From Spizellomyces punctatus DAOM BR117 (lineage: Eukaryota > Chytridiomycota > Chytridiomycetes > Spizellomycetales > Spizellomycetaceae), in NCBI RefSeq assembly GCF_000182565.1, contig NW_015971542.1:134976-198975 (forward strand): 64,000 nucleotides of DNA, in the 5' to 3' direction. Positions 23,890 through 35,155 of this stretch are shown here, piece after piece. The notes beneath the pieces were generated by a model that was given only the letters and a program-made list of their open reading frames with translations, ran no database searches and was not told where the DNA came from. Every line of letters starts with the position of its first letter. The first letter of the stretch is position 1. A program made the position numbers and the translations under genes.

Positions 23890-24278
23890 ATGCATATTTT
23901 GCCCTACGGCTATAACAGCACCACGAGGTGTGTTTTCCTTCTAGCCAATTACTGCTTCCCTCTTGGCGACGGATCGTACGTTTCTGCGCCTGGTTTTCCG
24001 GGTTCTCCTCTGAATGAGCATAATGAATTCCAGGAACCATTCTCCTTTGACAGCGGTGCAATCTCTCACGTAAAGCTTAATCGTCTCAGCAAGGTCTGCG
24101 TGGCGACCCACACGGGTGGCGACGCCAATTCCAGTGGAACTTGTTGCACCACATTTTCTCTCCCAGGTATAGAAGTCAATATTTTACATATATTCTTTTA
24201 TCAAAAAATCTAGCGTTGAGTTCCTTGAATGTGCTCCTTCCAGCATACAGTTACTTGTTGACAATTCTGTCCCTGTAG
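23890..24278 (+). CDS. small two-exon protein, unknown
   Basis: Exons 23890-24166 and 24214-24278, separated by a 47-nt AT-rich intron ending ATCTAG, give 113 residues. The middle, VFLLANYCFPLGDGSYVSA followed by ISHVKL and SKVCVATHTGGDANSSG, faintly resembles beta/gamma-crystallin-like fungal proteins (aromatic-rich strand, Gly turn, Cys), but the match is weak. The C-terminus is hydrophobic (LNVLLPAYSYLLTILSL), so a GPI signal or a tail anchor is possible. No N-terminal signal peptide is seen, so an upstream exon may be missing. The stop is 10 bp from the stop of the Myb/U-box gene on the other strand. Confidence 0.35.
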
Positions 24279-24288
24279 GCCAGATGTA

Positions 24289-26590
24289 TCAGCTGATGAT
24301 TGTTATGGATTTACAAATGTATCCTCCGGTAGCATACCTATATTCATCGATGTTATCATATGTTAAAACTACCAGCTCGCGCTTCGTCAGTGGCTTCTTT
24401 GTCAACGGACAAATGTTCTTTCGCTCTTCGGAACTCAGGCAACGAATCCAACTGGCATAGCTGTAATTTGATACCGTTAACATTCAATCTTCCGTGTCCT
24501 TCCTTCCTATGACTTGGCCTGTATAGTCTCACCTCATGACGTGGCCATAAGGGGATATTGCAGGCTTGACCACTTCCTCCAAGGTGATAGGATCCACAAA
24601 TCCTGCAAGGGGATTCTCATACGCATCCACAGGAGTTCCCTCTGACTCCGCCTCCGCCGCTTCCATCCGAGCTCTGGTCCGCCTCGTCGTAGCCCAAGAG
24701 GCTTTACAAGTAAAATTTCCAGAGTCGTCTTGGTCAAATAAGTCGTCCACGTTCCCGTCATCGTCGTCATCCTCGTCGCCATAGGCAGATTTTCGCTTGC
24801 GCTTCTTTCCACCGCCATTTTGACTGCGAGCTCCTCCGGATCCGTGTTTCGAGTGGACTCGAATCACTCCTTTACCTCCCTCCTTCTTCCCAAACAAGTA
24901 CCGTAACTCCCCTTTTGAATCAATTGTATAATTCTCATCCACAATTTCTCCAGTTTTCAGAAGATGTCTGTAAAAGTTGGAGCACTAGAGCAGAGGGTTA
25001 ACAGAGAGAGACCTCGAATCGAAACATAATGGCAGACATACCTGATACCCCACACGACCTGGGATCGCGATTGAAAAAATTCCCCACTGGCCATCGGCGC
25101 CAACTTCCTCCAATCTTTTGAAGAACATTGTGCGTTCCTCCTGCATTAACGTCGTTCGGTTTCAATGCTCAAAAGTTGCTGAGTTACAAATTACCTCAAG
25201 CGCACCTTTGTCCATGGCCCATTCCTCTGCTTTTCGCCGGGAGCATTGAAGCGATAATAATACGAGTTTGGTTTTGTTTTTATCTGCTTGTATGCGCGCA
25301 CCCGGGCGTCACTCCACCCTTCGAAGACTTTAGCTGGATCAACTCCATTTTCCAGTTGACTGAGTGCATCGTCCAAACGCAATCGCGAGAACCTGATACA
25401 GCGCCTTTACCACACGTAAAAAGCAGGTTAAGGACGCAAAGGCACTGCAATACGGTCCCCGCAATCATCATACTTTTTCGATTCCTCCGTAGTGGTCTTC
25501 TTCGCAGCCTTTTTACGTTTTTCAACAAGTCGCTCGTATGCCTGCTGTTGCTCTTCGGTCATCACAACTGTGATTTGACTCGGTGAGTCCTAAACTAGCA
25601 CTCTGGCCGGCGGGGTACAACTGCAACATTTACCCTCTGATTGAATCGGCTGGTGCTTTTCGGCAATCCTTTTACGCAATTTCATCAGATAAGCCGTCTG
25701 AGTGAATTTCAATATGGCTGCGTCCTATTAACCCCATCAGTGCCTAATCATGGAACATCAGCAAGCATGACCTCTTGGAGCGCTTCCGCACCTCATCATT
25801 ATTGGCTTCTTCCAAAGCTTCCTCTATCTCTTCGGTGCGCAAGTATTCAAACATGTTTCTTATCTTGGCGAACTTGCGCGCGTTTTCTCGTCGCTGATAC
25901 TCTTGAAACTGGAATGGTTGTCAGGCAAGGTCTTTACAGACGACCAAACCGCTCGGAGTAGAGTCATACCTGCCGTTGTTGCAAGGCGACCCGTTGTTGA
26001 ATGATATCCATTTCCTCTTCAGTGATTTCATCATCAAAAACCCTTTCCTTCCGAACAGTCTGAATCGCATCACTGGAAGATCTCAGATGACCATCCAAAA
26101 ATCATACTACACTGGATATGCGGTACCTCTGCTGTCGAAGCTCCTGAATCGTGTCCCTTAGATCAGTTTCCTCCTCCCCATTGGCCTTTCGGTGTTGCTT
26201 CTCCTGCCAATTTCGTCGTAAAATGCTCTAGTAGGTATAAGGTATCAGTTTCCAGGTCATAGAGTAGTGTGATATTCCGCGGCATACCAGAACAGTTTCA
26301 GTGCCGTTGTCAAGTTGTATAGTTTGCAATGGATACTCCTGTTTAGCTTTCTGAGATCTCCTCCCCGAAGACCTTTTCAAAGCTGCCGTGTTCGGGGAAG
26401 AAGTCAGTAACGACCTTCGCCGCATATCCCGGATCACAGTAGATCCTCACTTCTGCAACCGAATTCAGAGCACTAATTCCCAGAATCACATACCTTCTTG
26501 AAAAAACTCGGTCACTCGTTCGCCTCCAGAGCTGTCGCCAGGTTCCTGACGAGAGTCACCCGCCGTGGAGGAAGCGACTGAGGCCGGCAT
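24289..26590 (-). CDS. single Myb/SANT domain plus U-box-like C-terminus, uncharacterised
   Basis: Starts MPASVASSTAGDSRQEPGD at 26590 and runs through several short exons. The N-terminal half is charged and helical, rich in Glu, Arg and Gln (coiled-coil-like, for example TEEQQQAYERLVEKRKKAAK). Then GWSDARVRAYKQIKTKPNSY leads into a Myb/SANT repeat (GPWTKEEHTMFFKRLEEVG, QWGIFSIAIPGRVGYQCSNF). After a basic and acidic linker the last about 75 residues look like a U-box or SP-RING fold: DPITLEEVVKPAISPYGHVM, then CPLTKKPLTKRELVVLTYDN. U-boxes lack zinc ligands and recruit E2 enzymes. A chromatin-linked ubiquitin ligase is a plausible inference, not shown. The Myb part is conserved-looking and probably belongs to a widespread unnamed family. 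Divergent from TMEM128 with 280 bp between starts. Confidence 0.75.
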
Positions 26591-26870
26591 AGTGTTCGTT
26601 GTGATTGGATACGATCCTTTCAAGTTTTACGTCCAATAAACACAGGCGACAGAGATAGTATGATTACTAAAGTAAGTAGGATGTTGGGCTGTTCACGCAG
26701 GCTGAAGATGGATGCTGGTAGGAGTTGAGGGGTCAAGTCGTTGAGAGTCGCGTCCGGAAGTTACGTCCGAATGTGGTGATAAATCACCATAAATATATCA
26801 TCCTGTGTTGTCAGCATTGAGCTCCGTCTAAAACATTCCATCCGCTGCGTCATTAACCGATTTGCAGCAT

Positions 26871-27416
26871 ATGTCGACCCTCAGACCCCGTACACGCACA
26901 GCGGCACTGCCAAGCGAAGAACGTCCCTATGATGATCCTCGCAACAAACCACGGTCAAAACTCATCCGTTACCTAGAGTCATTCGCGTGGATCGCTGGAG
27001 CCCTTGGGGCGGGCTGGTGGAGCGATTTACCGAGCGCCTTGCAAAACTATGGATATGGGTACGGCTACGCACACTTATAAGGGTCCTGTCAACACCGAGA
27101 CTTGCTACTTTTACTTACATTGGGAAACTTGTAATCACTTTTTAGCATCCCGTTTTACCTGCTCTTCGTCTCACTCTCGGGTTGGACGCTTGTTTTTCTT
27201 TACCTCCAATTTTACATCCCCTTCAAGACGGGAACTCGGCCAGACCTTACGCAATGGGAAACACAAGCGAAGCATCCAGTGCAGATTGCCACGGCATTTG
27301 GTGTCATTAGCGCAATATCTTCCTGTTGGATGTTATGGCCCGCCTACGGGTTTTTAACACCGCTACTAGTATTTTTGATGTTTATGGGAGGGGTGAGTTT
27401 TATTGGTCTGTTCTGA
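26871..27416 (+). CDS. TMEM128: TMEM128-like membrane protein
   Basis: Exons 26871-27058 and 27146-27416 encode about 152 residues with four likely membrane segments: FAWIAGALGAGWW, IPFYLLFVSLSGWTLVFLYL, TAFGVISAISSCWMLWPAYG and LTPLLVFLMFMGGVSFIGL. Order and spacing, and the TP-L--F--FMGVV-F--L end, fit TMEM128, a small ER-associated family without a defined role. The frame stops at TGA 27414-27416. A GTGAGT donor overlaps the last coding bases (after FMGG), so a longer, spliced C-terminus reaching to about 27600 cannot be excluded. Confidence 0.75.
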
Positions 27417-27773
27417 TATGTGCCCTCATTAGGCGCCTATGTGGGTTGTGGACTATACAAGGATACTGTTACGAGGAGGCAAAATGTCCTTCAATTGCAG
27501 ATTTGGGGCCGACGGGGAGTGGGCAGAATACTGGGACCCCATTGTCAGATACGATAACATGAATTACGCATACAATAAGATATATCAGCTCTGCTCAAAC
27601 TCAGACGGCTAGTATGCTTTCTTACAATTCGGTTTGCATCTCTTTGGGATTTTGCAGTCTTTCTTACTGTAGCATCCAGAGAACGGTATCTTCAATCAAC
27701 CAACGGATATCCAACCACATGATTAAAGCCATACACAGCGAAATATACATAAGGTGACAGTCCTTTGCCTGTT
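27417..27773. other. intergenic between TMEM128 and RAD52 3' ends
   Basis: Convergent gap. A frame reading EWAEYWDPIVRYDNMN near 27520-27570 could be an alternative last exon of TMEM128; otherwise no gene is seen. Confidence 0.3.
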
Positions 27774-30169
27774 TCACGTAAAACCGGGTATTTCCGCCTT
27801 CGGCCGCTTCACCACCGGGTTAGCGTATTGATAACCACCGTTCCCCTTCGATGCCACTCCATTCGTGTCCGGTATATTGTGGGATGCGTTCAGTCCGGAC
27901 ATAGGTCGACCCATATTAGCGGCTGTATGAGGACTTGCACCAGTACCGCCTGGACGAGCACCAAAACCACTGAAAAAAGTCCATACCATTAACGATGAGG
28001 GGCGATGAATTTTCGATGGGCAGCTGAAAGTCTATTACTTACTGGGTGTTCTGCATGTCTAGTGGTCGTTTGACACCCTTTGGTGAGGGATTCCCATTGT
28101 TATGCATACTCTGATTTGGGGGCACCGATTGCCCTGGCTGTCCTCGAGGATATCCATTGTTCGAAGTGTGCTGCGGTTGTGCTTGGTAGGGCTGATTTGG
28201 ACGATATGACGGACCGTTGCCTTGATGCGCTGATGTGTGGGTGGGTTGGTATCCATTGGACAAACTGTCTTTAGATGCGGAATTATGCGAATGGCTCAAC
28301 GTTATATTCTGTGGATCATTGGCATCGCCCGTCTTCGCACCCCCTGGCTGTATTGGCATGCTTGTAGACTGTGTCTGTAGGTTGACAGAGCGTTGGTCGA
28401 AAACGTTCTGTCCAGGATGAACACCTCTTGACGACTGCTGCTGAGGCTGCTGCCACCGTTGTTGAGGATTCTCTTGTTGTTCCATATACCAGGGTCGATT
28501 AGCTGTTTGATTCAGAGTACCACCTGGTCCTGGATTGTAAGTAGGTAACATGCCGATGCAGATCGTGCATATCGGCCCAACGTACCGTGGCTGATGTCCG
28601 TGCTGCGAGTTGTTTGAGGCTGGGCTACAGTTCCCTCCGTTTTGATATGAGTGTGATTCATTTGCAAATTGTGAGAAGTATTCTCGTTCCGTGATGTTGA
28701 GTTGGTGGTGCCAAGAGTATTACGTTGCTCCTGTCCTACTGGAATACCCATCGGATTCGTCGATGGTGGACCTGTTTGGCGTCCATGATTTATTTGAGCC
28801 GATGCATTTTGAGTTCCTTGATGGAAAGGCAACGGCCCTGGTGGGCGGGGATTTGATTGGGCCTGATTAGGGGTTATATTGCTATACAAACCGATTAGTA
28901 GGTGGTGCTGGACTTTGTAAAGTAAAGACCTACCTGGACGATTGTACAGAGCTCGAATCGGTGGTGGCGACGGTACCTACGAAAAAATAGAAAAGTGCTT
29001 AATGGGAGTATTTTCTTGCACGCAGTAAACTACCGGACTGGGGATCTACAGAAAGGATCAAAATGCTACTCTGTACCTCCGAAAGTCGAAGAGGGCGAAG
29101 CAGCTTGGGTATATCCGACTTGAGCGGGTGGAACACCACCGGTTACGTTTGATGCAGCTATCGGATAAAGACATGAGGCGCGCTCGGACGCAGGCTTGGC
29201 GTACTGACACGCAGAACGCACTTGGACAATGACTTTCACCTTCGGATGGAACAGCAAAACCGCTGTCGGCGAGGAGCCCGTTGGAAGGACGGCCAGTGGT
29301 CCGATAATCGGGATGTCTATACAGCTCATCAGGGGCCAGTGGTTTTGTCTGCTTCATCAATGTCAGTTCTATCACTCTTTATGGAAAATCAGTCTTTGTT
29401 ACCGGCTGACTCGACATGCGAGAAACTTTCCGCAAGAAGTCCTTATCATACAAACACGAGCCGACGCTATTGCCAAAGTGTTTCAGCGCTCTTTTGGTGG
29501 CATCTGTAACAGCTTCTTTCTTGGCCTGTTCATCAGGTCATACTTAGTGGCGTCCCATAGATTCATCTGAAATGCACCCTTACTTTCTCGAATGCCTGGG
29601 CTTTACTCCTCGCATTTTCAATAGATCCGTATCCGACATCCTAAAAAAGAATGCAATGTGAGTCTGAGTCAAACCGACATGAGATATTTGCAATCGTCGC
29701 AATTCACCTCGTGGAAGCTACCATCTTTCAGGGTGACGCGGACGACCGAAGAGATACCCATGCTGACTTTCCCATTATCGACATCAACCTGCATTGAGCG
29801 CTCAATGAAGCTACTGGGCTACCGCTGTGCATGTATAATGATCAAAACACTCACAAAGTCCACCGTAATATCTACAAGTGTGCTCGACCAGCCGTTGAAT
29901 CCAAATATGTCGTTTGCCAGCTGCGTAGCTTTCCATCCTTCCAAATAGCTAACTTTTGCTGCATAAAGAACACCCTCAGTCAGCAATTCCGATATATGCA
30001 GCGCTGCACACGCAGAATACTCACAACCCCCTGGCCCGCTACGTTGCGAGATGTATTCAGGCCCAAGCTTTAGGTTGAGTTTTGTTCTCACTTCCTGGGC
30101 CTCATTGGATGAGTACTGATAACTACCAAACAAAGAGTTGGGAATGTTGGCCTCGCGTCGCTGATTCAT
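27774..30169 (-). CDS. RAD52: RAD52 recombination mediator
   Basis: Loads Rad51 on RPA-coated single-stranded DNA and anneals complementary strands during homologous recombination. The N-terminal annealing domain is unmistakable across several exons: [85 protein letters not shown] and [20 protein letters not shown] with [10 protein letters not shown]. The remaining half is a Gln/Asn/Pro/Gly-rich disordered tail ending [11 protein letters not shown], in the place where yeast Rad52 binds Rpa and Rad51; those motifs are not individually recognisable. Start at ATG 30169 ([20 protein letters not shown]). One intron is removed between GPGG and SKVSY (the unspliced frame reads through it). Convergent with TMEM128. 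Confidence 0.92.
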
Positions 30170-30973
30170 TCCTGCATACAATAATGCTTGGAATGCGTGC
30201 AAGTGCAGCGGTGGCTAGACGCGAGCCCAACGGCGGACACTATAACTTTACAACACTACTGAATTTGCCAGCGGCCAAACACACTGATCGATACCCGTCT
30301 ACCACATAGAGTGCTGCGAAGATGTACGGGTTGCGAAATCTAGCTGATCACAGTATTAATCGTCCGACGATTGCCAACGTGTGAGCCGTCAAGTCAAGGT
30401 AAGTGTGAGCGGTGGCTGGTTTCTTCATGTAATCCACATTTGGCCATATGACCAAAAAGGACTGGCAATCCTCCTACTTTTCCGAATCGATTTGTTTTCT
30501 TGGACGGTCGATGAAAGCAGCTACGACGGACGGCATAGATTTCAACCCGTCGATGAACGCGGCGAATTCACAGCCAGTTGCTGTCAAAACGGGCGGTGGA
30601 GTAATGCATGTTGCGGCTGGAGATTGCCGGAATCGAACTCATGGAAGCCCTCATGACTCATACGGCAGTCACCATGTGAATTTGGAAGGAAGATTGAATT
30701 TTTCGGTCCAAGTCCTTCTAGACTAATAGAAATCTCCTCCTTTCCGCCCAATAAATGCTGATTGCATGAGTGTATTTCCCCAAATCAAGACATACTCCAG
30801 ATACTGTGGCCGAATTTGAGAGCACACCGGTAAGGAGGAGCCTCAAGCCATTCCAAAAAATAGCCCCTATTGAATGCAGACCATTGACTGCGATCCAGAT
30901 TCCGCCCGCATCCTACAACGACACTATTTCGTTCTTGAAAGGCACATAGGAGCGGTTCAGTGCGGGCGGGACG
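30170..30973. other. divergent promoter between RAD52 and XPOT, with an unsupported ORF
   Basis: 804 bp between two divergent starts. A 92-codon frame from ATG at 30448 to 30726 is open on the plus strand, but shows no domain and may be chance or a leader exon. No CACGTG or TATA box is seen. Confidence 0.35.
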
Positions 30974-33900
30974 ATGGAGGAGAGTTTGGAACGCGCTGTG
31001 GCGGTGTCCGTGGACCCGACGGCCAATGTAGCCCTGAAAACGGAGGCGATGGCGTTTTGCGATCAAGTGCGTAACTCGTCCAATGGCTGGCAAGTTTGCT
31101 TAAAAATCTTTGTAAAGGTCCCAAAAAGGTATTGTTGCGGGATGACCGTTTCGACTATTATTCAAGCATGGTGCTAATTTCCCAATGGCGGCGAAAGCTC
31201 GGAGCAGACACGTTTCTTCGCTCTACATGTTTTGGAGGATGTTCTTCGGCGACGATATGCTAGTCTAAATTCCAATGAGCGAGCTGGGTTGAGGCAAACC
31301 CTGTGGAATTGGTTGGTTCACAACCTGGACGAGAGCGAGTTTGTGTACATGCGCAACAAGTTCATACAGATCGTAGTTCTTGTGTTTGCGGCTCAGTATC
31401 CCGGGGAATGGCCGAGTTTCTTTGACGACCTTCTGTCTCTCTTGAGCTCTACATCAGGAACTCAGCGAAACTCAATCATGATAGACACGTTCTTGCGTAT
31501 ATCATTGGCCATTGACGATGAGGTGGCTAATCTCATGATCTCCCGAGATGCAAAGGAAACGGCGCGAAACACTCAAATCAAAGATGTTATGCGGGAGAAT
31601 GCAGTAGCAAGGCTTGTTTCAGCTTGGGGTGATATCCTCATGGGGAGCTACCAAAGCGACGCAGGAATCGCCAACATGTGTCTACGTTTGTTTGCTCGCT
31701 ATGTGGCATGGATTGACATCAACTTGGTTGTCAACGAAGCAATCATTTCTGGCTTGTACCAATTCTTGGGCGTAGAGTCATTGCGATTAGCAGCGTGCGA
31801 ATGTCTAACAGAAATCGTCGGAAAAGGCATGAAGCCGGTAGATAAGCTAAACCTCATCCGTGCCCTTGACATCACCAATGTGTTGGGTTCCTTGCCATCG
31901 GACGATGCGGAATTTGCAGAGTATGTTGCAAGGCTTGTCAACAATTTAGGTCTCGAGCTTTGCAAATGCTGGGAAATGCAGAATATTCGGGAATCGTCCT
32001 TCCAGCTTTTGCAGCAAATCTTCCCATATCTTATCCAGTTTCTGGCCAACGAATACGATGATACATCATCCGTCCTCTTCCCATATCTTCAAGCGTATAC
32101 CGATGTCTTAAAACAGTATATCAAGTTGGGGGGCCAAGGTTCAGCGAAGCCGCTGGAGGAAAACCTCATCGCTTTGTTGAGAACCGTTATCCTTAAGATG
32201 AAGTATGACGAGGAGGAGGAGCATGAGTTTGGTCAACAGGCTGGGGAATTGGACGCACTGTTTATGGAGTTACGACAGGTCTGGACGCTCTGTTACTGGT
32301 CATTCAGACATCAGAGCACCGCAAGCTGACTCTCGCTCCCGCAGAATCTGAAAAAGCACTTCAATGCAATTGCCACCATTGATGAGGCGTTATTCGTCAA
32401 TTACATTCTGTCAGTTGTGACAGACACCTTCGGTAAAATCGCTAGCTCGCCTGGCTCGGTGAGCTGGTCAGAAGCCGAACTTTCACTACACCTTATATAT
32501 CTTCTCGGAGAGTCTGTTAAAGGTATTGTGTCGGGTGCTATGCGGGACAATGGCCGAAGCTAATCCATGAACGTCAATTATCTAGTGCAATTTGCTGTTG
32601 GCGAGCCCCCTGCAGCTGTTGTAACACCACTCGGCCAGATGCTAACGAAGATGATTACAAGCAGTTAGTAGTGGTGCATATACTTTGGCACATATCAATC
32701 ATTTCACTCACGCCACTTCCCTGCCCGTCAGATGTGTCAGCGTACCCACATGTTTCGATACCATTGATTTTCTTCGAAAATGTCACTCGGTATTCTCAAT
32801 TCTTCGATCTTTTCCCTCAGTACATCCCTAACGTGATGGAGGCCTTTGTTGACCAGCGGTACGACTTCGTTGATGTTAATGATGCTCTAGATCATAACGG
32901 ACCACTGAACGGGATGCTTTAAAAAGGGGAATGCATCATGATGCACCCTTCGTGCGCAGCAGGACGTACTATTTGTTTCGGCAGTATGTCCAAAGTTTGA
33001 AGAGCAAGCTTTCACCTCTGGTCAACAACGTTCTAGCAAGTATCGAGGTCTGTGTGTTGGGACCTGCCAAAGGGTTTCTTTTTGGTTTCTGAGACTGAAA
33101 ACTGCAACGGGTACTTTTAGGATCTCATGGTTGTACAGCTGCCAGAACCGCAGAAACCGGTACGGGACGGAGAAGAGGAAGTGACAGCAACCAGCTTCGA
33201 CAGTCAACTTTATCTTTATGAGGCCGTCGGCATCCTAATTTCGCTGGATGGTATGACCACGGAGAAGCAGGCCCAGCTGCTAACGGTTAGTAGCTAATTG
33301 TAAGCGCTCATGAAGAATGAAGAACAGAGAACTTACCAGAAGATTATTCCATCCAAATGCAACAGGTGGTTCTTACTCCTTTGATGCGACAGATCGAGGA
33401 GATTATGCGAAATGAGCTTTATAGGCGTGATACACCGGACAACATTGTGTTCACACTACAACTAGATCATCTAATTCGGGCGATCGGGAATATCAGCAAA
33501 GGTACGCGTGGACACAGGCCTCATACTGATTCAAGGAGTGGGAATCTCACCTTAAGCTAGGATTCCCTGACGTTGATCAGGCTTCCAAGGTGGTGCAAAC
33601 CGTACCTGCATGGGCGTTAGTTTTTCAGCAGGCACTAGGGGCGATTGTTGCTGTTTTGGAGCGTTTACATGAGAGTGAATTGATTCGCAATGCGGTTCGT
33701 ATTATATTTTCCCTTTTACTCGGAAATTGACCTAACTCCAGTTCGGAATTGTAGGCACGCTTCGCTTTCCAACGGATGGTCGGCTGTATGGGTCACGACA
33801 TATTAAATCACATTGGTCCTCTAATTACGGCCGGCCTATTATCAAACAGCACACGGCAGGAATTGGTCGACTTTGTTCCTTTCATTGGGCATATTACCCA

Positions 33901-34825
33901 CAAGTTCAAGGTACGTCCTTGGCCAGAAGTGCAAAAGAATTATTTGTTTTTTTAATTAACCCTTGATATGTAGCCGGCGGTTTTCCCAATTATGAATGAG
34001 CTTATTGGACCGCTGATGGATCGCATCTTCAGCAGCTTAAATCAACCTGTAGATGGGACAGACGACGCCTTCTCGCTGCTGGAACTTCGAAAGGCGTACC
34101 TCAACCTGTTGGCAACAATTTTCAATGCTGATATGGAGGGGACGTTGGTGACAGAAGGTATGAAATCTTGAGGGAGAAGATAGGCTCATGGGATTGGATG
34201 GTCGTTCCTGATTGTTTATCTTATTTTCAGCCAATATGCCAAGACTCACTACCGTGGTGCAATCTGTGTTGCACTTTGTAAAAGAATCTGGCGATCGAAC
34301 CTCACAGAAACTGGCATTCTCTGTCCTTACTAAAATGGTCCTCTCTTGGGGTGCTTCGGAAGATTCCCAAATCAACGGCATAGATCCAAAAACTTATAAA
34401 AAAGGGATACCAGGCGCGAAGTCTGACAAAGCCAAGCACACGACACCGCCAAAACCCCCACTGCCCGGATTCGAACAATTTATCTATGAAAACATTGTCC
34501 CGATCCTGTTTGAAGTGCCCATGAATGCGAGCTTCAATCCTTCAGATGGACAATGTTACCTCGTCATGTCAGAAATCTCCTCACTGCAGAAAACCCTAGT
34601 CAGTGCACAAGGTGCCAAATATCTTGAATACCTGGTCAACGTATACCTTCCCTCCATCGGTTGTCCTCCTAATGCTGCGCAAGAGTTCGTTGCAGCCTTA
34701 CAGCGAACGGACGTCAAGGAACTCCGAATATTCTTGCAGGTAGGACAGCGCGGTGTGCCACCGCTGAAGCATCATGGTCTCTAACTCCCTCTCTTTAGGA
34801 ATTTTTCATGAGAATGAAATCATAG
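30974..34825 (+). CDS. XPOT: exportin-T (tRNA exportin, LOS1)
   Basis: Karyopherin of the importin-beta superfamily that carries mature tRNA from nucleus to cytoplasm with RanGTP. Start MEESLERAVAVSVDPTANVA is typical. The first intron joins KVPK to SSEQTRFFALHVLEDVLRRR in frame (31128 to 31198). Diagnostic blocks: FVYMRNKFIQIVVLVFAAQY, AKETARNTQIKDVMRE, SAWGDIL, ARYVAWIDINLVVNEA and CLTEIVGKGMKPVDKLNLI. Many short exons follow (borders near 32277/32345, 32523, 33290, 33500, 33700, 33910, 34160); the last is 34799-34825, EFFMRMKS. Length is about 1,000 residues, as in the family. HEAT-repeat helices continue to the end without other domains. Confidence 0.92.
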
Positions 34826-35155
34826 CCCGCAACATAGAATATGGGATATAACTCCATTGTCAACGCTTAATCCAAGCGCGACCTTGGCGAACCCTGACAC
34901 AAAGTCGCTGTAAGGTGATGAGAAAGGCGTGGACAGTTCTCCAAACATAGTTATAGATTTGGAGGGCTGCTGGAGGGGATCGTGGAGCTCTGGGGCAAGG
35001 AGGCTGCTCATGCACATAATTGAATTTGTACATTTGTACATTACAACCTTTATGAAAAGAGTAGGCGATTCTGACTACGCCTACGTGTGATGAAAAGTTT
35101 CATGTCTCTATCTATTTTGCCAGTGTTGGTTACGTCTACCACCGACTATCTCCAA
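34826..35155. other. convergent gap between XPOT and IVD
   Basis: 330 bp between stops of XPOT and IVD. No gene seen; serves as two 3' ends. Confidence 0.5.

Noticed and set aside
30601-30690. tRNA-like B-box (GAATCGAACTC) on the minus strand
   Set aside because: The stem arms around the loop do not pair (CCGGC against ATGAG type), and no A-box or anticodon stem can be drawn.
30448-30726. 92-codon ORF between RAD52 and XPOT
   Set aside because: Has an ATG but no domain, no codon or splice support and lies in a divergent promoter; kept only as a note in the spacer entry.
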